Origin: VAZQ01 sp035293945
GTDB taxonomy: Bacteria > Pseudomonadota > Alphaproteobacteria > Rhizobiales > Xanthobacteraceae
Direction of reading: 5' to 3'
Assembly: GCA_035293945.1 (NCBI GenBank)
Contig: DATGLV010000023.1
Span: 1-53,097 of the forward strand
Length of the DNA stretch: 53,097 nt
The notes beneath the pieces were generated by a model that had not been told where the DNA came from, made no database searches, and saw nothing but the letters and a program-made list of their open reading frames with translations. Below are positions 25,938 through 33,964 of this stretch, piece after piece. The first letter of the stretch is position 1. Each line of letters starts with the position of its first letter. Made by a program: the position numbers and the translations under genes.

Positions 25938-26762
25938 ATGACCAAACAAATGGCAAATGGCCTCAAGCTTATGGCGGGAGCGCTCGCCATGATGGCGCTG
26001 GCGGCGCAAGCGCACGCGCAGACGCCGGCAGGCGACACCAACGAGGCGCGGATCGAGGATCTCATCACCGCAAGCCACATTCTTGCCAATGAGGGCATTC
26101 TCGACAGCTTCGGGCACGCCACCGTGCGCTCGGTGACCGACCCGACCCATTTCTTCATGCCACGGGCGATGCCGCCGGCGCTGGTGTCGCGCGCCGACAT
26201 CGTCGAGCTCGATCTCGACTGCAAGCCGGTGACCCCCAATGCGCCGCGCCTCAACGGCGAGCGCTATATCCACTGCGAGATCTACAAGGCGCGCCCCGAC
26301 GTGCAGTCCGTCATCCACACGCACGACCTTGCGGTCATTCCGTTCGGCCTGACCGGCACCACGCTCAAGCCGGTGGTGGCGCAGGCCGGCTTCCTGCCAA
26401 AGGAGACGCCGCTGTTCGAGGTGCGCGACGCCTACGGTCCCAACGCCAAGGAGCGCGGCATGCTGGTGCTCAATTCGATGCTCGGCAAGGCACTGGCGGA
26501 AAAGCTGGGCAACAATCCGGTGGTGCTGATGCGCGGCCATGGGGAGACCGTGGTCGGCCGCTCCGTCAAGGAGGCAACCGTGCGCACCCTCTACACCAAT
26601 ATCGATGCCCGCGCGCAAGCCGCCGCAACCGCCATGGGGCCTAAGATCGTTTCGCTCGACGACGCCGAGCTCGCCACCAATGCGCGCGAGAACTTCGACG
26701 CCGACCGCCCCTGGGAGAACTACCGCCAGCGGATGCTGAAGGCGCAAGGCGCGCAACACTAG
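25938..26762 (+). CDS. exported class II aldolase/adducin family protein (copy B)
   Basis: A 274-residue exported class II aldolase-fold protein with signal peptide to AHAQ near residue 28. The metal-binding histidines are in IHTHDLAV and MRGHGETVVG. Its core is nearly the same as copy A (15116-15967), including 76 identical residues in a row, with only scattered silent base changes there. The signal peptide and C-terminal part are clearly different. It is the last gene of the long plus-strand run, 46 bases after tctA. A periplasmic aldolase next to a TTT uptake system suggests substrate processing before import, which is inference. GGGAG precedes the ATG. Confidence 0.83.
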   Translation: MTKQMANGLKLMAGALAMMALAAQAHAQTPAGDTNEARIEDLITASHILANEGILDSFGHATVRSVTDPTHFFMPRAMPPALVSRADIVELDLDCKPVTPNAPRLNGERYIHCEIYKARPDVQSVIHTHDLAVIPFGLTGTTLKPVVAQAGFLPKETPLFEVRDAYGPNAKERGMLVLNSMLGKALAEKLGNNPVVLMRGHGETVVGRSVKEATVRTLYTNIDARAQAAATAMGPKIVSLDDAELATNARENFDADRPWENYRQRMLKAQGAQH

Positions 26763-26793
26763 CGCATGTTCCGATCAAAAAGACCAACTCCAG

Positions 26794-26913
26794 TCGTCAC
26801 CCGCGGGCATAGCCCGTCGAAGACGGGCGTAAGACGCCCTGATGACCCGCGGGTCCATCTTTTTCGCAAGAAGATGGATGGCCGGGTCAAGCCAGGTCAA
26901 GCCCGGCAATGAC
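26794..26913. repeat. dispersed repeat, plus-orientation copy
   Basis: A repeat beginning GTCACCCGCGGGCATAGCCC and ending GGGTCAAGCCCGGCAATGACG. It contains hairpin arms around CCATCTTTTTCGCAAGAAGATGG and ACCCGCGGG. An inverted copy is at 39206-39328. It is a repeat type I know from Bradyrhizobium-like genomes. Confidence 0.75.
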
Positions 26914-26984
26914 GCTGAAGTGGATCAATTCGACCGGGAACCGCCTTGAACATGCCTGAATGGGTTCGACTTACGTCCCTCTGA

Positions 26985-27076
26985 GTCATGCCCGCGCTCG
27001 TCGCCGGCATCCACGCCTTCCCTGCTTGACTTCAGAGCGACAAGACGTGGATGGCCGAGGCAAGCCCGGCCATGAC
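26985..27076. repeat. dispersed palindromic repeat
   Basis: The outer arms are GTCATG (26985-26990) and CATGAC (27071-27076), with GGCATCCACG and CGTGGATGGCC as inner arms. Together with the repeat at 26794 it fills most of the 419 bases between the aldolase and GlcG genes; no gene is seen in that gap. Confidence 0.65.
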
Positions 27077-27126
27077 TCGCAAGGCTTGTATGGGTCGCAG
27101 GACAAAGCTTTCTTGCTCTGCAGCCA

Positions 27127-27160
27127 TTAGTACGCTAACTATCTACGTTAGGACGCTAAC
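27127..27160. promoter_or_regulatory. operator array of GTTAG/CTAAC half-sites
   Basis: Alternating half-sites give overlapping dyads: TTAG-TACG-CTAA (27127-27138), CTAAC-N7-GTTAG (27135-27151) and GTTAG-GACG-CTAAC (27147-27160). The array ends 21 bases before the GlcG ATG. The half-site is the same as in the sites at 16124 and 16263, so one regulator probably controls both promoters. Confidence 0.65.
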
Positions 27161-27181
27161 TAAGTGAGCGGGAGAATTCGG

Positions 27182-27601
27182 ATGCGGTTGAAGCCGTCGC
27201 TGACCCTGGAAGACGCGAAGATGATGGCGCTCGCGTGCAATGAGGCGGCGCGCCAGATCGGCAAGCAAGGAACCATCGTCATTGTCGATTCCGGCGGCCA
27301 CCAGATCTATCTCGAGCGCCCCGACCACCAGTCGCCCAACAGCGTCGAGGTCGCGACCATGAAGGCGCGCACCGCGGCGTTCCGCGAGCGACCGAGCTCG
27401 AACCTCGAGGAACGCGTCAAGGAAAGGCCGGGCTGGCTCATGTTCCCGCACGCCCTGCCGATGTCAGGCGGCGTGCCGCTGTTTCACGGCAAGGAATGCG
27501 TCGGCGGCATCGCGGTGTCCGGCATCGCCGAAGATGACGAGAGAGTCGCCATCGCGGGTGCCAACGCGCTAACGGCCGCAGCCCAGAAGACCGGCGCATA
27601 A
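27182..27601 (+). CDS. GlcG/HbpS family protein
   Basis: A 139-residue cytoplasmic protein of the GlcG/HbpS family (heme-degrading or haem-binding PF03928-type fold). Typical features are LTLEDAKMMALACNEAARQ at the N-terminus, TIVIVDSGGHQIYLER near 32, KARTAAFRE near 64, and GGVPLFHGKECVGGIAVSG near 99. Members accompany glycolate, diol and aromatic catabolic operons, often with unclear roles. I chose the ATG at 27182 with GGGAG 8 bases before it; a GTG at 27164 would overlap the operator. It is followed by a racemase-family gene after 37 bases. Confidence 0.83.
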   Translation: MRLKPSLTLEDAKMMALACNEAARQIGKQGTIVIVDSGGHQIYLERPDHQSPNSVEVATMKARTAAFRERPSSNLEERVKERPGWLMFPHALPMSGGVPLFHGKECVGGIAVSGIAEDDERVAIAGANALTAAAQKTGA

Positions 27602-27638
27602 AACTTTCAGAGAACCCAATCCCCGCAAGGAGCAGCAA

Positions 27639-28385
27639 ATGAACGATACACCAGCCTTCCGCCGCACCCGCGTTGCCTTCGTGATCGGCGACTATCCGCC
27701 TGACGAGCTCAAGCGCCGCGCCGACTGTGCGCTCTCCTACTCTTCGCCGGAGGTCGAGGTCGGCATTGTGCGGGTCAAGGCGAGCCCTTATTTCATCGGC
27801 AATGCGCCTGACCTTCTGGGCCTCGCGGTACCCCCCTTCATCGATGCATTCTGCGAAGCCCAGAAACAGGGCTATGATGCGGTGGTTCCGCTCGGCACGC
27901 TCGATCTCGGCGTCGATGCAGGGCGGTCCGCGGTCGACATACCGGTCGTCGGCCCGAGCGAGTCGATGCTCCATATCGCCTCGATGCTGGGACGCCGCTT
28001 CGGCATCATGATGTATCACGACTTCGTGCTGCCGCTCGGCTATCGTATGGTCGAGCGCTTCAACATGATGCACAAGGTGGTCGGCTGGGGAACCTGCGGA
28101 TTCGAGCTGCCCGACATCATTGCCAACCGCGACCGCGTGGTGAACACATTCGTCGACACGGCGCGCGACCTCGTCAAGAAGGGCGCCGACGTGATCCTGC
28201 CGATGGGCATCACCCAATGCCCGGTGCACATCAAGCCCGACTTCCTGATGAAGGAGCTGGGCGTTCCGGTTGTCGAAGGTTTCGGCGCGCCGATTCGGCT
28301 TGCCCACATGCTGGTCCACCTCAAGCTCAACTACAGCCGCACCTATTGGCCGAAGTCGCCGCTGCACGACGCCAAGTTGAAGTGA
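27639..28385 (+). CDS. Asp/Glu racemase-superfamily protein without canonical cysteines
   Basis: A 248-residue protein with the two-domain aspartate/glutamate/hydantoin racemase layout: RVAFVIGDYPPDELK at the start, GYDAVVPLGTLDLGVDAGR near 78, VVGPSESMLHIASMLGRRFGI near 106, and KGADVILPMGITQCPV near 185. In racemases and related decarboxylases or isomerases the strands after 78 and 185 end in GC. Here they end GT and GI, and the only nearby cysteine is three residues late. The chemistry is therefore probably different, perhaps isomerase- or lyase-like. AAGGAG precedes the ATG. It pairs with GlcG under the GTTAG/CTAAC array. Confidence 0.7.
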   Translation: MNDTPAFRRTRVAFVIGDYPPDELKRRADCALSYSSPEVEVGIVRVKASPYFIGNAPDLLGLAVPPFIDAFCEAQKQGYDAVVPLGTLDLGVDAGRSAVDIPVVGPSESMLHIASMLGRRFGIMMYHDFVLPLGYRMVERFNMMHKVVGWGTCGFELPDIIANRDRVVNTFVDTARDLVKKGADVILPMGITQCPVHIKPDFLMKELGVPVVEGFGAPIRLAHMLVHLKLNYSRTYWPKSPLHDAKLK

Positions 28386-28423
28386 CGGTCTCGTTCCGGA
28401 CGTCCATCCGTTTCTCATTTTGG

Positions 28424-28450
28424 CGCCTTCGCCGGCCAGGCGGAGGCGTC
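28424..28450 (+). terminator. hairpin terminator candidate
   Basis: CGCCTTCGCC (28424-28433) pairs with GGCGGAGGCG (28439-28448) with one mismatch and is followed by a T-rich stretch, TCATTTTCGTTT. It lies about 40 bases after the racemase-family stop. Confidence 0.5.
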
Positions 28451-28572
28451 ATTTTCGTTTCGAGCCCGCGCATAACCTGGCATGGCCCGCAGAGCCTCAG
28501 GAAACTCCCATGCGCTGGTGGCGTTGATGATTGGAGGAGGGGGAGAGTTCTGACGCGAGCCGGAGCCAAAAG

Positions 28573-29694
28573 ATGCACAGACGCGATTTTGTCCTCACCG
28601 CGGGGCTTGCCGCGACAGTCGCAGCAACGATCCGCGCCTCCTTGGCGCAGGAAGCAGACGGCCCGGCGACGCGAGATGGCGTGCTGGCGACGCAGCGCAT
28701 GCGCCGTTCCGCACGCGCCTTCCTGGCGAGCCTCTCCGATGAGCAACGTCGGACGGTCATTTTTCCGCTCAACGCGGGGGAGCGCACGCAGTGGAGCAAC
28801 TTGCCGGTCGCCAACGTGCCGCGCGTCGGCCTGAGCATGGGCGATCTCGATGACCGCGGCCGGCGCGAGGTGCATGCGCTCTTGCGCGCTTCGGCATCGA
28901 GCCAGGGCTACCTCAAGATGGCTGCGATCATGCAGCATGATGATCTGCTCAGAGCTTCGGAGCTCGCTTATCTCGCGCACAATCCGCCCAAGCCAAAGGC
29001 CGGGCGCCAATCTGTCGAGAGCATGGGGTCCGGCAATTACTGGATCGCTTTTTTCGGCGATCCGACTGCCGACGAACCGTGGGGCTGGCTCTTCACCGGC
29101 CATCACCTGGGCGCGACGTTCACGGTCGCGGGAGGCAGTGTGGCGTTCCTGCCGCTATTTGTCGGCGCCGATCCCAACCAGATCGAGGATGGCCCCTACG
29201 TGGGCACGCAGGTCCTGAGCCACGAGGCGCGGCGCGGCTTCGAGTTGTTGCATGCCCTCAACGATACCCAGCGCGCCACCGCGGTCGTGTCGCCCGACAC
29301 CATCGATATGGCCGGCGTCGGCCGCGAGAATTCATTGACCCGGTTCGAGGGGCTGCCCGCAAGCGCGCTCGACACCGATCAGCAGCGGCTGCTTTGGGCG
29401 TTGGTCGAAGAATATGTGCGGAACACCGACTTTGCCGCTGCGGACGCGCAGATCGAAGCCATCAAATCGGCCGGAATCGACAAGCTCTTTTTCTCCTGGC
29501 GCGGCCCGGTCGATGACCCGACTGCGCCCTTTTACTATCGCGTGCACGGCCCTCGCATCCTCATCGAATATGCGGTGCAGGAGCCTAACCATATTCACAC
29601 CATTACTCGCGATCCCAGTAACGATTACGGAACCGACTGGCTCGGGATCCACTATCAGGAGCACGCCTATGGCGGCGGAAAGCGCCCGACCTGA
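28573..29694 (+). CDS. DUF3500 exported protein
   Basis: A 373-residue protein with a Tat-like leader (HRRDFVLTAGLAATVAAT, cleavage near residue 24). The body carries DUF3500 marks: YWIAFFGDPTADEPWGWLFTGHHLG near residue 155, FLPLFVGADP near 190, and HIHTITRDPSNDYGTDWL near the end. The family is widespread in bacteria without an assigned function. I take the ATG at 28573, directly before the RR motif; an upstream ATG at 28531 would bury the leader. It stands between the racemase pair and copy 3 of the unknown exported family and may be part of the same secreted set. Confidence 0.8.
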   Translation: MHRRDFVLTAGLAATVAATIRASLAQEADGPATRDGVLATQRMRRSARAFLASLSDEQRRTVIFPLNAGERTQWSNLPVANVPRVGLSMGDLDDRGRREVHALLRASASSQGYLKMAAIMQHDDLLRASELAYLAHNPPKPKAGRQSVESMGSGNYWIAFFGDPTADEPWGWLFTGHHLGATFTVAGGSVAFLPLFVGADPNQIEDGPYVGTQVLSHEARRGFELLHALNDTQRATAVVSPDTIDMAGVGRENSLTRFEGLPASALDTDQQRLLWALVEEYVRNTDFAAADAQIEAIKSAGIDKLFFSWRGPVDDPTAPFYYRVHGPRILIEYAVQEPNHIHTITRDPSNDYGTDWLGIHYQEHAYGGGKRPT

Positions 29695-29857
29695 ATCTCT
29701 CCGGGGCAGAAGCCGCGCCACGATCTCGGGCCGGTAGCGCCCGCGGGTGAGGGCGTGTTAGCCTTGCTCTCGGGCGCCGCGCGAGGCGCCTTCGCCTTCG
29801 CATGAGATAAATCGGACAAGCAAGAAATCGCTCTGCGCTGATGCCGGGAGGACATCC

Positions 29858-30706
29858 ATGCCGCATGCTTTTGAGAGGTGCGCGGCGGGCGCAGCGGCGC
29901 TCGCATCCGCCCTGATGTTGAGCCTTGCCGCCGCCCACGCATTCGATGAATCGAAATATCCGGACTTCAATGGCCAATGGAAACGGCCGCCTGGAGTCTC
30001 CAACCAGTACGACACCAGCAAGCCGCGCACCGCCGAGGAGCCGCCGCTGACGCCGGAGTACCAGGCGCTGTTCGAAGCCAATCTCAAGGACCAGGCTGCC
30101 GGCGGACAGGGCAGCGACCCGACCTACACGTGCATCCCGGACGGCATGCCGCGCGCCATGAACGTGATCTTTCCGATGGAGATCGTGGTCACGCCCAAGA
30201 CCACCTACGTGATGATCGAGTATCTCACCATGCTGCGCCGGATCTATACCGATGGGCGTGACTGGCCCAAGGACTTCGAGCCGAGCTTCATGGGCTATTC
30301 GATCGGTCAATGGACCGACGCGGATGCGAGCGGCCGTTATCAGGCGCTCGAGGTCGAAACGCGCCTGCTCAAGGGCCCGCGGGCCTACGATTTCAGCGGC
30401 ATTCCGCTGCATGCCGACAATGAGACTATAGTCAAGGAGCGCATCTATCTCGACAAAACCAATCGCGATATCCTGCACGACGAGATCACGACCTACGACC
30501 ACGCGCTCACCCATCCGTGGAAGGTGGTGAAGAACTATGTCCGCGAGCCGCATCCGATCTGGTTCGAATCGGATTGCGCCGAGGGCAACGAGCACGTGAA
30601 GATCGGCAAGGAAAACTATATGGTAAGCGCCGACGGCTATCTGATGCCGGCCAAGAAGGGGCAGAAGCCCCCGGACCTGCGCTACTTCAAGGACGATAAA
30701 AAATGA
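29858..30706 (+). CDS. exported protein of the five-copy unknown family (copy 3)
   Basis: A 282-residue member with a Sec signal ending AHA near residue 28. Family marks: KYPDFNGQW, PLTPEYQALFEAN, cysteine 1 in YTCIPDGMPRAMN, RRIYTDGRDWP, GYSIGQWTD, LEVETRLLKGPRAYD, VKERIYLDK, HDEIT, LTHPW, cysteine 2 in SDCAEGN, VSADGYLMP and PPDLRYF. GGGAGG precedes the ATG. The stop overlaps the ATG of a MOSC gene by four bases, so the two are translated together, which is the tightest partner of any copy in the window. Confidence 0.82.
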   Translation: MPHAFERCAAGAAALASALMLSLAAAHAFDESKYPDFNGQWKRPPGVSNQYDTSKPRTAEEPPLTPEYQALFEANLKDQAAGGQGSDPTYTCIPDGMPRAMNVIFPMEIVVTPKTTYVMIEYLTMLRRIYTDGRDWPKDFEPSFMGYSIGQWTDADASGRYQALEVETRLLKGPRAYDFSGIPLHADNETIVKERIYLDKTNRDILHDEITTYDHALTHPWKVVKNYVREPHPIWFESDCAEGNEHVKIGKENYMVSADGYLMPAKKGQKPPDLRYFKDDKK

Positions 30707-31314
30707 ACATACGCCCGGCGGCTTGGATCACTGAAGAATCGAGCCCTGAGAGTTGGCTTGGGGAAAGACACATCGCCGGCGTGGTGACGGCGGTGAGCGT
30801 GAGCACCTCGCACACCTTCACCAAGCCCAATGCCGGCGCCATACGGCTTGTCGCCGGGCTCGGGGTCGAGGGCGACGCCCATCTGGGGGTCACCGTCAAG
30901 CATCGCACGCTGGTGCGCTCGGATCCCACTCGCCTGAACAATCGCCAAGTGCACCTGATGCATGCCGAGCTGCACGAGGAGCTGCGCGATTCCGGCTTTG
31001 CGGTCGAGGCCGGGACCATCGGCGAGAACATCACGACCCGGGGCATCTACCTGCTCGGCCTGCCGACCGGCACGCGGCTCTACGTCGGCAAAGAGGCGGT
31101 GGTCGAGGTCACCGGCCTGCGCAACCCCTGCCGGCAGCTCGACGCCTATGCGGCCGGCTTGACCCAGGCCCTGCTCGGCCATGACGAGGCCGGCAACCTC
31201 ATCCGCAAGGCCGGGATAATGTCGATCGTGCTCGCGGGTGGCGAAGTGCGGCCAGGCGATGCCATCGCGGTCGAATTGCCGCCGCTCCCACACCAGCCGC
31301 TGCCGCGGGTGTGA
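30703..31314 (+). CDS. MOSC domain protein
   Basis: A 203-residue MOSC-domain protein. The domain begins at VTAVSVSTSHTFTKP, continues through GLGVEGDAHLG, TIGENITTRGIYL near residue 105, and has the conserved cysteine in GLRNPCRQLDAYAAGL near 144. MOSC proteins are sulfur-carrier or molybdenum-cofactor-linked; stand-alone forms such as YiiM reduce N-hydroxylated compounds. The substrate is unknown here. The overlap with the exported gene before it (ATGA) implies co-expression. It is the last plus-strand gene before the phosphonate cluster. Confidence 0.85.
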   Translation: MNIRPAAWITEESSPESWLGERHIAGVVTAVSVSTSHTFTKPNAGAIRLVAGLGVEGDAHLGVTVKHRTLVRSDPTRLNNRQVHLMHAELHEELRDSGFAVEAGTIGENITTRGIYLLGLPTGTRLYVGKEAVVEVTGLRNPCRQLDAYAAGLTQALLGHDEAGNLIRKAGIMSIVLAGGEVRPGDAIAVELPPLPHQPLPRV

Positions 31315-31470
31315 GCGATCGGTATTATCTTACCGCCACTTTGGCAGTTCGAACTCGATTTCTGTCCAGTGAATCAAAGGGCACCCCGTCGCATAAGCAG
31401 GAAGCGCACCTTTGATTGACTGCACCCTGCAAATCAGTGCATTGCCGAAATTGAAACTAGAGACCTGCGC

Positions 31471-32064
31471 CTAAACCCTGCCTAAGGCGGGCCGCACGGC
31501 CGCTTCCTCTCGCAACACCTCCACAAGCCGCGCCGCACCGATCTGCGGATCGCCCACATTCTCAATCACGACGTCGGGCGAGAAATCGTCCGCCAAAGCG
31601 CGTTCGAGCCGCACTGCCATGCCGCGGTCGTCTTCCCGCCCGCGCCCGGCGAGACGCGCGATCAATATCTCTTTGGGCGCAGTGACCAGCACCACGACCA
31701 CTTTGGCATAGCGTTCGCGCAGCTCGCCCACCACGGCGCGCGAGACGTTGCATATGACGGTGCGGCCGGCCGAAAGGTCGGCGTCGATCTCAGCCGGCAG
31801 CGCGTATTTGAGACCATGCGCGTCCCAGGAGAATGCGTAGTGCCCCCGCGACCGCGCGGCTTCGAATTCTGCAGGTGAAACGCAGTCATGTTCTTCAGCG
31901 ATCGAGGACGCGCGTGTAATGACCCGGCGCGGAAAGACGATGCGCGAATTATCCGTGCACTCAGCGCGGGCAAGCGCGATCAGCGTATCCTTGCCGGCGC
32001 CGCTTGGTCCTACCACTGCGACCAGCGTCCCAGGACCGATGCGCGCCGCAACGGCTTCACTCAT
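31471..32064 (-). CDS. phnN: ribose 1,5-bisphosphate phosphokinase PhnN
   Basis: A 197-residue kinase with a P-loop VVGPSGAGKDTLIALAR near residue 15, followed by RVITRASS and the HDCVSPAEFE segment typical of PhnN. PhnN phosphorylates ribose 1,5-bisphosphate to PRPP, the last step of the C-P lyase pathway. It is the final gene of the leftward phn operon, starting 9 bases after the phnM stop. About 150 bases without a recognisable gene follow it before the MOSC gene. Confidence 0.9.
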   Translation of the reverse strand: MSEAVAARIGPGTLVAVVGPSGAGKDTLIALARAECTDNSRIVFPRRVITRASSIAEEHDCVSPAEFEAARSRGHYAFSWDAHGLKYALPAEIDADLSAGRTVICNVSRAVVGELRERYAKVVVVLVTAPKEILIARLAGRGREDDRGMAVRLERALADDFSPDVVIENVGDPQIGAARLVEVLREEAAVRPALGRV

Positions 32065-32073
32065 GCGACATGC

Positions 32074-33234
32074 TCAAGCGACACGTTCGCCGCTGCGCCA
32101 CACCGCGCGCACCACCGGGATATCGCGAGCCAAGCACACACGCAACAAATCGGCCCGCCTACCGACCGCGATCTCGCCGCGATCATCGAGCCCTACGGCC
32201 TCAGCCGGCGTCCGCGTCACCGTTTGGATGGCTTCCGGCAAACTGATTGCCGGCACGACTTGCGGCAGGCGGAAAGCCGCCATCAACAGGCTCGCCGGCA
32301 TGTAATCCGAGGAAAGGACATCAAGCAGACCTTCGCGCGCGAGCTCCGCGGTGCCGACATTGCCCGAATGGGAGCTGCCGCGCACCAGATTGGGCGCCCC
32401 CATGAGCACGCGGATTCCGGCCGCATGCGACGCGCGCGCAGCTTCGAGCGTGGTCGGGAACTCGGCGATCGCGACCTGATCGGCGATCGACTGCTCGACA
32501 TGGTCCAGCGTGGTATCGTCGTGGCTCGCAAGCCGCGCGCCGCGTACGCGCGCGAGCTCGACAATGGCGCGGTAGTTGGCGGCGGAATGACGCTCCGCAA
32601 AGGCGCTGCGCTGCGCGAACAGCACGTCGAGCTCGGCGTCGGTCAGTCCGCCGCTCTTGCTGCGATAGTAGGTGCGCAGCTTCTCGGGATCGCGGAATTG
32701 CCGCTGACCGGGCGTGTGATCCATCAGCGAAACGAGCCGCACCTCCGGCCGATCGATCAGCGCCTCGACCTCCGTCACCACATCCGGCATCGGCACCTCG
32801 CAGCGCAGATGCAGGTAGTGCGAGCAGCGCAACATGTCGGCGTCACGCGCCGTCGCGATCGCACCGGCCAATACCGAGGCTTCGCCCCCGACCTCGTCCA
32901 CGCCCTCCTCGCGCCAGACGCGGAGCGAATCGAGCACGGTGGTGATGCCGCAGGCGGCAAGCTGCGCATCATAGGAGACAACCGCAGCGACCGGGTCCCA
33001 ATAGACCTTTGGGCGCGGCATGTAGTGCGCCTCGATATGATCGGTGTGCAGCTCGATGAGGCCCGGAATGATGAAGTCGCCGGCTACATCCAGCGCGCTT
33101 TTTGGCGCGCGCCCCTCGCCGTATTCAGCGATGACGCCGCCTTCGACCGCGATAAAGCCGGGTTCGATAACGCGGTCGGCCAGCACCAGGCGGGCGTTGG
33201 TCAAAACGACTGACTGGGAGAGATGCTTATCCAT
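32074..33234 (-). CDS. phnM: PhnM, ribose 1-methylphosphonate 5-triphosphate diphosphatase
   Basis: A 386-residue amidohydrolase-fold phosphatase. PhnM removes diphosphate from alpha-D-ribose 1-alkylphosphonate 5-triphosphate so that PhnJ can cleave the C-P bond. The metal site IELHTDHIEAH near residue 56, MPRPKVYW, and SHDDTTLDHVE near 232 are typical, as is SSDYMPASLL near 330. I take the ATG at 33234 (MDKHLSQ), 10 bases after the phnL stop; the longer frame would overlap phnL. It is one of two phnM-type genes here; the other is at 40968. Confidence 0.9.
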   Translation of the reverse strand: MDKHLSQSVVLTNARLVLADRVIEPGFIAVEGGVIAEYGEGRAPKSALDVAGDFIIPGLIELHTDHIEAHYMPRPKVYWDPVAAVVSYDAQLAACGITTVLDSLRVWREEGVDEVGGEASVLAGAIATARDADMLRCSHYLHLRCEVPMPDVVTEVEALIDRPEVRLVSLMDHTPGQRQFRDPEKLRTYYRSKSGGLTDAELDVLFAQRSAFAERHSAANYRAIVELARVRGARLASHDDTTLDHVEQSIADQVAIAEFPTTLEAARASHAAGIRVLMGAPNLVRGSSHSGNVGTAELAREGLLDVLSSDYMPASLLMAAFRLPQVVPAISLPEAIQTVTRTPAEAVGLDDRGEIAVGRRADLLRVCLARDIPVVRAVWRSGERVA

Positions 33235-33244
33235 CAGGCAAGCT

Positions 33245-33955
33245 TCAGGCGGCCGGGGCAAAGCGGGTGACATCGATCTCGACATCGGCGATTGCGCGCC
33301 GAACCTCATCGTCATGCACGATGGCGACGATGGCGGTGCCGCGGCGCTTCTTTTCCTCGATCAGCTCGACCACGGTCGCGCGGTTTGCCGCATCGAGGGA
33401 AGCGGTCGGCTCATCGAGCAAGAGCAGCGGTCGGTAATCGAGAAAGCCGCGCGCAATATTCACGCGCTGCTGCTCACCTCCCGAGAAAGTCGCGGGCGGG
33501 ACCTGCCAGAGTCGCTCCGGAATGCACAGGCGCTGCAGCAGCGCTGCCGCATTTGCGCGCGCGGCTTCCCGCTCCAAGGATTTCGCGCCGGCGGCTTCAG
33601 CCACCACATCGAGCGCCGCGACGCGCGGCACCGCGCGCAGGAACTGGCTCACATAGCCCATCACGGTGCGGCGGAGCGCGAGAATCCGCCGCGGCTCCGC
33701 CTGCGCGACGTCAATCACGTGCTCTCCATCGCGCACACGGATCTCACCGGCGTCGCAACGATAATTGCCGAAGATAATCTTGAGGATCGAGGATTTGCCG
33801 GCGCCCGAGGGTCCCGCCAGAACCACGCATTGGCCTGGTGCGACCGAAAATTCCACCCCACTGACGACCGGCAGATTCAAGCTTCCCTGCAGATGCATGG
33901 TGAAGCTCTTTGCGGCATTGCGCAGCTCGAGCACTGGGGTTGCGGAGAACGACAT
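33245..33955 (-). CDS. phnL: PhnL, C-P lyase ABC-type ATPase subunit
   Basis: A 236-residue ABC ATPase with Walker A GPSGAGKSSIL near residue 48, signature FSGGEQQRVNIARGF near 158 and Walker B LLLLDEPTASLD near 178. PhnL works with PhnK at the C-P lyase core complex, not in membrane transport. It follows phnK by 9 bases in the same orientation. The start is the only good ATG before the ATPase domain. Confidence 0.92.
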   Translation of the reverse strand: MSFSATPVLELRNAAKSFTMHLQGSLNLPVVSGVEFSVAPGQCVVLAGPSGAGKSSILKIIFGNYRCDAGEIRVRDGEHVIDVAQAEPRRILALRRTVMGYVSQFLRAVPRVAALDVVAEAAGAKSLEREAARANAAALLQRLCIPERLWQVPPATFSGGEQQRVNIARGFLDYRPLLLLDEPTASLDAANRATVVELIEEKKRRGTAIVAIVHDDEVRRAIADVEIDVTRFAPAA

Positions 33956-33964
33956 CGGGCTTTC

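Noticed and set aside
26794..27076. CRISPR or attachment-site like repeats
   Set aside because: The repeats are palindromic, not regularly spaced, and match dispersed intergenic elements also found at 39206 and elsewhere in the window; there is no integrase or cas gene.
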